This document shows positions 1 through 5,014 of a stretch of 8,875 nt of DNA, piece after piece. Each line of letters opens with the position of its first letter. Within the stretch, counting starts at the first letter, position 1. Both the position numbers and the translations under genes were made by a program. The notes under the pieces are model-generated. The model saw nothing but the letters and a program-made list of their open reading frames with translations, made no database searches and was not told where the DNA came from. The DNA is taken from NCBI GenBank assembly GCA_038209155.1, contig JBBQYA010000104.1, positions 1 through 8,875 of the forward strand, read 5' to 3'. Source of the stretch: JBBQYA01 sp038209155. Its GTDB lineage: Bacteria > Bacteroidota > Bacteroidia > Sphingobacteriales > Sphingobacteriaceae.

Positions 1-441
1 TATGGCAGGTGTTGATGTTGGTTTTGATGGAAATACGCGCAACAATACTCGTCCTGTGGCATTAAATTGATGTTGAGCAAACATAAAACGCCAAAAGCCA
101 AAGCCTAATTCTGCCACCAACTTATAATGACTGTAAACGTGAAGTTTAGTTATGGCATCGTTAATATTAACTTTTGTTAAACGACATCTTTGCGTATCAA
201 ATGCTCCGCCTATTGCAGCCGCATCTCTTAACCAGTCGTTACCTAATGAAGGCGTAATAGTTGCATCAATGGCATTTCTCAGGGCTACTTCAAAACAACT
301 AATCACCGTAAACAGCTCTTGAGTGAGTTGTAAATTCTTCCTATAAAGCGTCATAGCCTTGCGGGTATTGCCACCACATGCCAATAAATAGCGGTTCATT
401 CGGGCATTGGTCATTATACTAGCAAAGTCGCTATATCTCAT
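1..441 (-). CDS. Abi-family protein (Abi_2-like), N-terminal part, truncated by the window edge
   Basis: An open frame of 147 codons runs from the ATG at 439-441 to the window edge without a stop; the C-terminus lies outside. The translation shows two stretches typical of Abi-family (abortive infection, AbiD/F and Abi_2-like) proteins. The first is the helix around residues 45-60 with FEVALRNAID. The second is VAELGFGFWRFMFAQ around residues 109-123, matching the family's 'vaElsFGfW' signature. A further family feature, an RNxxAHHEP-type HEPN motif, is expected C-terminal to this point and therefore cannot be seen. Family members are HEPN-related and are tied to phage exclusion or RNA cleavage; that role is inferred from family knowledge. 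The start is supported by an A-rich leader and by the family-like N-terminus (YSDFASIMTNARMNRYL). Its DNA looks less AT-rich than the next gene upstream. I am fairly sure of the family and not of the activity. Confidence 0.8.
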   Translation of the reverse strand, partial: MRYSDFASIMTNARMNRYLLACGGNTRKAMTLYRKNLQLTQELFTVISCFEVALRNAIDATITPSLGNDWLRDAAAIGGAFDTQRCRLTKVNINDAITKLHVYSHYKLVAELGFGFWRFMFAQHQFNATGRVLLRVFPSKPTSTPAI

Positions 442-489
442 TATTTTTTGATTTTGTTTGCATTTTCAAATTTTTGATTTATCTTTATA

Positions 490-603
490 TCATCTTATTC
501 CCATTAGTCCCTGAAGTAATTCAAACTAGTGGGTTTCGTTTTTTATAAGGGTTTCTGTTTTAAAGCCCATTAATTCTAAGTGTTTAGTTACTTTTTCTTC
601 CAT
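490..603 (-). pseudogene. Possible broken micro-ORF or leader peptide upstream of the Abi-like gene
   Basis: An ATG at 601-603 preceded by GAAGAAAAAA opens a 25-codon frame (MEEKVTKHLELMGFKTETLI...) that stops at TAG 526-528. In the same frame, past the TAG, 11 more codons read FELLQGLMGIR before a TGA at 490-492. The composition on both sides of the TAG is protein-like (amphipathic, few low-complexity runs), unlike the surrounding AT-rich DNA, so one substitution may have split a ~37-residue small protein. Alternatively the 25-aa peptide is a leader peptide for the Abi-like gene that starts 85 bp downstream, since its stop codon lies inside a hairpin arm. I do not recognise a family. Small ORFs of this size arise by chance, so confidence is low. 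Confidence 0.25.
500..546. terminator. Two-part hairpin followed by a T-rich run on the plus strand
   Basis: CCCATTAGT (500-508) can pair with ACTAGTGGG (525-533) over nine positions including one G-T wobble. The loop contains a second stem, TGAA (512-515) with TTCA (520-523). On the plus strand a T-rich run (534-546) follows, as in an intrinsic terminator, yet no plus-strand gene lies upstream. On the minus strand the hairpin lies in the leader of the Abi-like gene, 59-92 bp before its start, where it could act on readthrough or as an attenuator. The structure is seen; the role is inferred. Confidence 0.4.
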
Positions 604-679
604 TTTTTTCTTCTATTGTTTGTTTTTGTAATAGTGTTTCGTAGCAGTCGTCCCACCATTGGCTATAACGAATATATTT

Positions 680-737
680 ACGCATACTTGCGCAAATATC
701 TCATATATACGCATCCTTGCGCAACCATCCAATATAT
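680..737. repeat. Two tandem 29-bp repeats with TTGCGCAA palindromes
   Basis: Units 680-708 and 709-737 have the same length and match at 24 of 29 positions by eye. Each contains ACGCAT, one variable base, then CTTGCGCAA, and ends in ATATAT. The 8-bp TTGCGCAA core is a perfect palindrome in both units. The GC-containing cores stand out from the AT-rich surroundings. The repeats lie about 240-300 bp upstream of the Abi-like gene and on the 3' side of the HEPN gene. Possible roles are a paired protein-binding site for a dimeric regulator or part of a dispersed intergenic element. There are only two units, so this is not a CRISPR array. Confidence 0.6.
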
Positions 738-800
738 CCAAATTAATAATTTCTTGAAAAAAGTATTTTTCATTTTTTATCATAAGTAAAAACAATCATA

Positions 801-939
801 CAAATTATTCTGTAAAATAATTCATTAACTTATCATTTCTTTCGGGTATTATTTTTTTGTTAGAATATTAAAACCAAGATTAAAAAATAAAATCCTGTTT
901 ACACTTAATTGTTTAAACCTATTTTAAGACTAGACAGTT
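801..939 (+). repeat. Dispersed ~139-bp repeat, copy A
   Basis: This stretch aligns along its whole length, in the same orientation, with 7632-7771. Shared blocks include AAATTATTCTGTAAAATA (802-819), CTTATCATTTCTTTCGGGTA (near 829-848) and a 27-bp identical block at 898-924 containing GTTTAAAC. Identity is about three-quarters by eye, with a few one-base gaps. One small gap changes the reading frame between copies and stops occur in each, so it does not look like a conserved coding segment. It may be a decayed mobile-element end or a genome-wide intergenic repeat. From memory, the right end read on the minus strand recalls termini of some Bacteroidota insertion sequences, but I cannot verify that. 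Confidence 0.75.
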
Positions 940-957
940 TCAATTGGCTGATTTATA

Positions 958-982
958 TTATCTTAATTTTTCTTAAAGATAA
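958..982 (-). terminator. Weak AT-only hairpin just past the HEPN gene stop
   Basis: TTATCTTAA (958-966) pairs with TTAAAGATAA (973-982) with one bulged base. It sits five bases beyond the stop codon of the minus-strand HEPN gene, the right place for a terminator. The stem has only two G-C type pairs and no clear T run follows on the minus strand, so it may be too weak to work, and in DNA this AT-rich it could be chance. Confidence 0.25.
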
Positions 983-986
983 ATTT

Positions 987-1898
987 TCAATTCCAGTCAT
1001 CCAATTCTATATTATATTTAACATAAAAAAAATTAGATTCACTTTCTTTGTTGGTAGTTCTAATTTCAATTTCATTATTATTTTGTAATGCTAATTCTTT
1101 ATACCTTTCATGAACAATATTGTTAATTCTTAAATATTGGTTATGTAAAACTAATGTGTTATGAAAAATATCTATCCATTGATTAAACGATATGCATTTA
1201 AGCTGGGAAAATTTATCATCTTTAATATAATTATTTAGATGAACATTTCTACCAAGAAATGAATAGTTTGAATGAGCTATAGAATTTCTAAGTTGTGTTT
1301 TGTAAGTGTCTTTAATAATATTGAATAGGACATTAGAATTTTCTTTTATTCCATCTCGGATTTTCTTATTTATTATATCTAGTCTTTTACCTGTGGAGTT
1401 TTTGTCTCGAGAAGATTCACTAACTTTAAAAAACCAATCATAATGTTGGCCGTTTAATATTCTCACGAATTGATAAAGTTTTTTGATTATCATATCAGCC
1501 TCCCAAAACTTTAAATAAATAAGCATTTCAATATGTATTCCTGTTTCTTCTATTTCTACTAAATTATTTATTTCATCTTTTCGTTCTATCGTCCACTCGT
1601 GTAATTTCAGATAATCAGTAAAATTATCTTGTGATATGTTTGTTTTTCTATAATTATTAATAAATGAATAATGTGTTTGTTCAACATGACCTTCTACACT
1701 AGGCCCGTAAAGAAAGGGACTATATTTAATTTCTGAATTATTATTAAATTCAAGCCTGTCTTCATCATAAAAGCCGTTTATTATTAATAACAAAAGGTCT
1801 CCACTATGTGATTGGTTTTTCATTGCTAGATCAATAAGTTTATTTATCTCAGGATTTAAAATTTTTTCAATTCCTATTATTTTATCTATAAAAATCAT
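987..1898 (-). CDS. Uncharacterised protein with HEPN-type RX4H motif
   Basis: This 303-aa soluble protein has no signal peptide or membrane segment. I do not recognise its family. The clear feature is LRNSIAHS near residues 203-210: R204, polar N205, and H209, which is the R-N-x3-H active-site signature of HEPN-superfamily ribonucleases and toxins. It sits after a long helical stretch (about residues 120-200), as expected for the last helices of a HEPN domain. The N-terminal ~100 residues have no motif I can name. HEPN proteins act as metal-independent RNases in toxin-antitoxin, abortive-infection and CRISPR-associated systems, so an RNA-cleaving defence role is a reasonable inference, not shown. 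No antitoxin-like gene (for example MNT) is adjacent; the nearest upstream gene is the Abi-like one's neighbour across 545 bp on its 3' side. The gene is visibly more AT-rich than ku-ligD, with many AAT and ATT codons, which fits horizontal transfer. The ATG at 1896-1898 is the first available. Confidence 0.75.
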   Translation of the reverse strand: MIFIDKIIGIEKILNPEINKLIDLAMKNQSHSGDLLLLIINGFYDEDRLEFNNNSEIKYSPFLYGPSVEGHVEQTHYSFINNYRKTNISQDNFTDYLKLHEWTIERKDEINNLVEIEETGIHIEMLIYLKFWEADMIIKKLYQFVRILNGQHYDWFFKVSESSRDKNSTGKRLDIINKKIRDGIKENSNVLFNIIKDTYKTQLRNSIAHSNYSFLGRNVHLNNYIKDDKFSQLKCISFNQWIDIFHNTLVLHNQYLRINNIVHERYKELALQNNNEIEIRTTNKESESNFFYVKYNIELDDWN

Positions 1899-2266
1899 TA
1901 TTAGGTTGTTTTATGTTTTTCGTTTTAATTTTTTAAATATTTTTTCTGAAATTAATGAACTATTATTCAATTTAAGGTTTAGAATTTGTTTAATTAAGGC
2001 TTTTAAGAATTTCACAATGTTTTTGGTCAGAATTTTTAATAATTATAATTAGCTATCTAATATAAAAATCTTTATTGGACATTACAAATACCTGTTTATT
2101 TGATTTTAAAAAATTAAATTAACTCAACATTATAATTAACTATTATCATAAAACAAAAAACCCTATTACTAGGGTTTTTTTTATTCTATTTATATGTAAA
2201 AAATCAAATCCTGTTTTTTCTTACCAATAGATTTATATTTAAGAAAGATCAGTTTTGATGCTTTTC
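1899..2266. other. AT-rich intergenic region between two minus-strand genes
   Basis: This 368-bp stretch has no credible gene on either strand. Its right half carries the strong hairpin terminator (2155-2182) for the T9SS gene. The left part (1899 to about 2100) should hold the promoter of the HEPN gene, which must be transcribed on its own because the terminator isolates it. I could not pick out a convincing Bacteroidota -33/-7 pair. Confidence 0.6.
2155..2182. terminator. Bidirectional intrinsic terminator
   Basis: AAAAAACCCTA (2155-2165) and TAGGGTTTTTT (2170-2180) form a perfect 11-bp stem with a TTAC loop. Three G-C pairs sit at the core, and T runs follow on both strands. It lies 85 bp beyond the stop of the minus-strand T9SS gene and upstream of the HEPN gene, so it should stop T9SS transcripts and make the HEPN gene a separate unit. 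Confidence 0.88.
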
Positions 2267-3874
2267 TTATTTTTGAATACTGATTTTATATGATGCTGTT
2301 TCATTTCCGGCGTTAACTTTTAAAACATAAAGTCCAGTTGCTAAATTGGAGAGATCTAAGTTTAAATTTTGTTCTCCATTGCTATTGCCATAGTTTTCTG
2401 TTAACACTATTTTCCCAGATATATCTATAACTTGAATGGCAAGTAGGTTGGATTTCTTTAGGTTTAGATTCAGTTTTAAAAAGTCTGTGGCAGGATTTGG
2501 ATAGAAATTAATATCGAATGATACTGGTTTGATGGATGGTACACTTACATAAATTAAATTGTAATCTGAATCAAATATAACTGCAGCATTTAATGATGCA
2601 GAGGAACTTAGCCAGATTGCCGCACCTTTCTGTTCTTTTGGATTATAGGCTAATCTTGGAAACGGTGATGGGCCTGGGTTTGCATCGTTGTATTCTGTTT
2701 TAATTAGGTTCCAATTGTTTTGATTGGCGGAGGTAAAATTAAAACTGTGGTCTAAATAATTTAGTTTTGCCTCGTTTTTATTATAATAGGTAGATAGGAA
2801 TGTTCTTGCAGAATCATTGTAAACTATATCTGATTGCTGTTCGCTGGCTACTGTGGTTGCGATGTTTGTTCTTTTCCAGAAATTGGATAATTGTGCTCGG
2901 CTATTGTAAAAGCCAATTATATCATAATTGATTCCAGTCGTTCCGAAATCTTTATCTACTAATACTATTGCAGTAACACCAGCAGAATCATTGTCTATCC
3001 CTGTAGAATAGGATGTAGCAATTCTTGGGTCTCTACATTTACCGATAGCATCTGAACTCAATGAATCTAAATTTTTGGGAGTTGTCCAAGGGCTGCTTAC
3101 TGATGTGGAAGATCTGGAAGTATAAATATTTCCAACTCTTGCATTATTGGTCCCTAATCTTTCCCAAGCTGCAAAAAAGCGTCCGTTGCTTGCACTTGCG
3201 CTTTTGCCATAAGACAAGGATACTTTTCTAAAGAAATTAAGAGTGGTGGCAACAGTCTGTATGACTGTGAAATTTTTTCCTCCGTTTAACGAAGCAACAT
3301 ATATTACAGAATCATTAATTGCTCCGGTAACTGAATAAATAAGACCAAGAGTGTATGGGGTAGATAAATTAGATTTATTCAAATCGTCTGTTGCTAAATC
3401 TATGTCATACACTTGTCTATTGCCAGTAAAAAAGTCAAGATTAGACTCAATAAATCTGCCCGTTTTGCCATTGTAATTGTCAATATATATTTCATATGAA
3501 GGAAAAAAAATATTTCTTCTTAACCCTGCTACATGTACAATTAAATTGTTGGTATCTGTACCTGTGACTTCTAATTCTACATCTAAATAGATAGCAAATG
3601 CAGAAGCCTTAAAATAGCCATTCATAAAGGTCCAAGTGAAACCCTTGTCTTTGGAACGAAAAATACCAATCCCTGAACTGTCTTTTGCAAGACTAGTAAC
3701 AATACCTGCAGAATACAACCAACCATTGAAAGCACAGGCGATTTTGGCATCGGACTGAGTGTAATTGGGTGTGTTTGTGATTTTGATATCTGTGCCAAAA
3801 TTTGATTGTGCTATTAATTTATCTGTAAAAATTAAAGAGCCACAAAATAAAATAATCGTGAATAGTTTTCTCAT
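2267..3874 (-). CDS. Secreted Asp-box (BNR-like) protein with type IX sorting domain
   Basis: I place the start at the ATG 3872-3874, giving 535 aa that begin with a good signal peptide (MRKLFTIILF..., cleavage likely after IAQ near residue 23). The open frame extends 50 codons further upstream to 4024, but that extension is AT-driven, lacks protein character and would bury the signal peptide. The mature part holds one clean Asp-box, SKDKGFTW (residues 74-81), and a degenerate one, SLNGGKNF (about 195-202), as in sialidase/BNR-type beta-propellers. No sialidase catalytic set (Arg triad with an FRIP motif) was identified, so enzyme activity is not claimed. The last ~80 residues, from INFYPNPATD, match the type A T9SS C-terminal sorting domain (FYPNP, then VxDxxGK, then LatGLYVLKV), which directs export across the outer membrane and anchoring or release at the cell surface. 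It is a single-gene unit closed by the terminator at 2155-2182. It is divergent from ku, and no functional link to repair is implied. Confidence 0.88.
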   Translation of the reverse strand: MRKLFTIILFCGSLIFTDKLIAQSNFGTDIKITNTPNYTQSDAKIACAFNGWLYSAGIVTSLAKDSSGIGIFRSKDKGFTWTFMNGYFKASAFAIYLDVELEVTGTDTNNLIVHVAGLRRNIFFPSYEIYIDNYNGKTGRFIESNLDFFTGNRQVYDIDLATDDLNKSNLSTPYTLGLIYSVTGAINDSVIYVASLNGGKNFTVIQTVATTLNFFRKVSLSYGKSASASNGRFFAAWERLGTNNARVGNIYTSRSSTSVSSPWTTPKNLDSLSSDAIGKCRDPRIATSYSTGIDNDSAGVTAIVLVDKDFGTTGINYDIIGFYNSRAQLSNFWKRTNIATTVASEQQSDIVYNDSARTFLSTYYNKNEAKLNYLDHSFNFTSANQNNWNLIKTEYNDANPGPSPFPRLAYNPKEQKGAAIWLSSSASLNAAVIFDSDYNLIYVSVPSIKPVSFDINFYPNPATDFLKLNLNLKKSNLLAIQVIDISGKIVLTENYGNSNGEQNLNLDLSNLATGLYVLKVNAGNETASYKISIQK

Positions 3875-4012
3875 TTTAAAAAAGATTAGAATTGAGTTCG
3901 AAATTAGATTTATTAAAATAAATAGTATATCATCAAATAGTGGTATTTTGATTAAGTAATAATAATTAAAGATTAAAAAATTTATTCGATTTAATGAATT
4001 CTTTTTTTGGCA

Positions 4013-4040
4013 TTTATTGTTCACTATTATAAATGTCGAA
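4013..4040. promoter_or_regulatory. Operator-like 28-bp motif, copy 1 (T9SS-gene side)
   Basis: The sequence starts TTTATTGTTCA and ends ATAAATGTCGAA. It matches copy 2 (4157-4184) at 24 of 28 positions with no gaps. TGTTC (4018-4022) and GAACA (4038-4042) form a short inverted repeat around it. It lies about 140-170 bp upstream of the T9SS gene start. A binding site for a dimeric regulator is inferred from duplication and symmetry. Confidence 0.5.
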
Positions 4041-4156
4041 CAGCATTTATCACAAATAGCAAGCTAAAAGAATAAATTAAAACAGATTGATTGTTCGACT
4101 TTACAAATTTATAACAGAATGTTACTAATATTTCTGCACAAAAATTGCAAGGGTTA

Positions 4157-4184
4157 TTTATTGTTCAACATAATAAATGTTGAA
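4157..4184. promoter_or_regulatory. Operator-like 28-bp motif, copy 2 (ku side), perfect palindrome
   Basis: TTCAACAT (4164-4171) and ATGTTGAA (4177-4184) are exact inverted repeats with a 5-bp AATAA spacer. The motif ends 51 bp before the ku start, close to where a promoter for ku-ligD should be. Its 28-bp match to copy 1 lies exactly 144 bp away in the same orientation. A regulator site controlling ku-ligD is the natural reading; the regulator is unknown. Confidence 0.55.
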
Positions 4185-4235
4185 AAAAATTTTCATTAAA
4201 ATAATCCCACAAAAGCAATTTAAAAAATAAAAATT

Positions 4236-5012
4236 ATGAGACCCATTTGGACAGGTGCAATAGGATTCGGTTTGGTAAACATTCCCGTCAAATTATATAG
4301 TGGTACAGAAAACAGCAATATAGACTTGGATATGCTGGATAAAAAGGATAATTCACATATTAGGTTTTTGCGAGTAAACGAAAACACTGGAAAGGAAGTA
4401 GCTTATGAAAATATTGTGAAGGGATATAACACAGGAAGTAAGTATGTGATTTTGGATGATAAAGATTTTGAAAAAGCAAATGCTGTGAAAACAAAATTGA
4501 TTGAGATTACCGATTTCGTAATACAGGAAGAAATAGACAGTATGTATTATGAAACTCCCTATTACCTAGTGCCTGAGAAAAGTGGTGTTCGCCCTTATGC
4601 ATTGCTTCGGGAAGCTTTAATAAAAACTAAGCGTGCAGGAGTTGCCAGTTTTGTCATGCGCAATAAAGAAAACCTTGCTATTTTAAGAGTATCTGGAGAT
4701 GCTATTATTTTGAATCGTATTCGTTTTTATGAAGAATTGAGAAAAACTGATGAACTGGAATTGCCTTCTAAAGACATCGTTAAACCAGCAGAATTGAAAA
4801 TGGCTGTTGCTCTGGTAAACCAACTTTCTGGCAAATTTGATATCTCTAAATACAAGGATACTTATTCTGAATCATTAATGAAACTGATAAATGCAAAGGC
4901 AAAAGGCAAGAAAACCAAGGAGCCTGTGATGAAAGTTGTGCACAGCAAAACAGAAGATTTAATGGAACAATTGAAAGCAAGTATAGAAACAAAACGTAAA
5001 AAAGTTTCCTAA
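4236..5012 (+). CDS. ku: Non-homologous end joining protein Ku
   Basis: This 258-aa protein has the hallmark bacterial Ku N-terminus MRPIWTGAIGFGLVNIPVKL, followed by LYSGTE. It continues with the core Ku beta-barrel features: YYETPYYLVPEKSGVRPYALLREAL (about residues 103-127), KRAGVASFVMRNKENLAILR and ILNRIRFYEELR (about 157-168). A homodimer forms a ring that threads onto broken DNA ends, protects them and recruits LigD. The length is normal to slightly short for bacterial Ku (about 260-290). The Lys-rich C-terminal tail (AKAKGKKTKE, then ETKRKKVS) corresponds to the extension that in other bacterial Ku proteins contacts DNA and LigD. It is the first gene of a two-gene operon; its stop and the ligD start are 2 bp apart. 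The leader before the ATG is A-rich without a clear Shine-Dalgarno, which is normal for this phylum. Confidence 0.97.
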   Translation: MRPIWTGAIGFGLVNIPVKLYSGTENSNIDLDMLDKKDNSHIRFLRVNENTGKEVAYENIVKGYNTGSKYVILDDKDFEKANAVKTKLIEITDFVIQEEIDSMYYETPYYLVPEKSGVRPYALLREALIKTKRAGVASFVMRNKENLAILRVSGDAIILNRIRFYEELRKTDELELPSKDIVKPAELKMAVALVNQLSGKFDISKYKDTYSESLMKLINAKAKGKKTKEPVMKVVHSKTEDLMEQLKASIETKRKKVS

Positions 5013-5014
5013 TT

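Larger units (their letters stand above)
442..986. other. Gene-poor AT-rich interval with several repeat structures
   Basis: No convincing full-length gene lies in this 545-bp gap between two minus-strand genes. It holds a possible broken micro-ORF (490-603, minus), a long hairpin (500-533), a 29-bp tandem repeat (680-737), copy A of a dispersed repeat (801-939) and a weak hairpin just beyond the HEPN gene stop (958-982). Open frames of 60-69 codons on both strands around 580-795 are low in complexity, rich in Phe, Tyr and Lys, and overlap the tandem repeat, so I do not call them genes. The patchwork suggests a place where sequence has been gained and lost. Confidence 0.6.
3875..4235. promoter_or_regulatory. 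Divergent promoter region between the T9SS gene and ku-ligD
   Basis: This 361-bp region separates two genes reading away from each other, so it must contain promoters for both. It holds two copies of a 28-bp motif (4013-4040 and 4157-4184) and a further half-site TTCGACTT at 4094-4101. The strand-specific open frames seen here are AT-rich chance frames. Exact -33/-7 elements could not be assigned with confidence. Confidence 0.65.

Noticed and set aside
259..285. RNAID in the Abi-like protein as a degenerate HEPN active site
   Set aside because: In this family the RNxxAH-type motif is expected nearer the C-terminus, outside the window, so no statement on loss of the histidine is justified.
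660..670. GTTATAGCC on the minus strand, reminiscent of an integron attC end
   Set aside because: It does not fit the GTTRRRY core and has no partner RYYYAAC site at a suitable distance.
680..737. CRISPR array
   Set aside because: There are only two contiguous units without spacers, and no cas genes.
613..795. 60-codon minus-strand open frame and the overlapping 69-codon plus-strand frame (580-789)
   Set aside because: Both overlap the tandem repeat and are dominated by Phe, Tyr, Ile and Lys from AT-rich DNA; neither has a domain or a good start context.
3875..4024. 50-codon N-terminal extension of the T9SS protein
   Set aside because: It would place the clear signal peptide internally, is Asn/Ile/Phe-rich without protein character, and its start overlaps the 28-bp operator-like motif.
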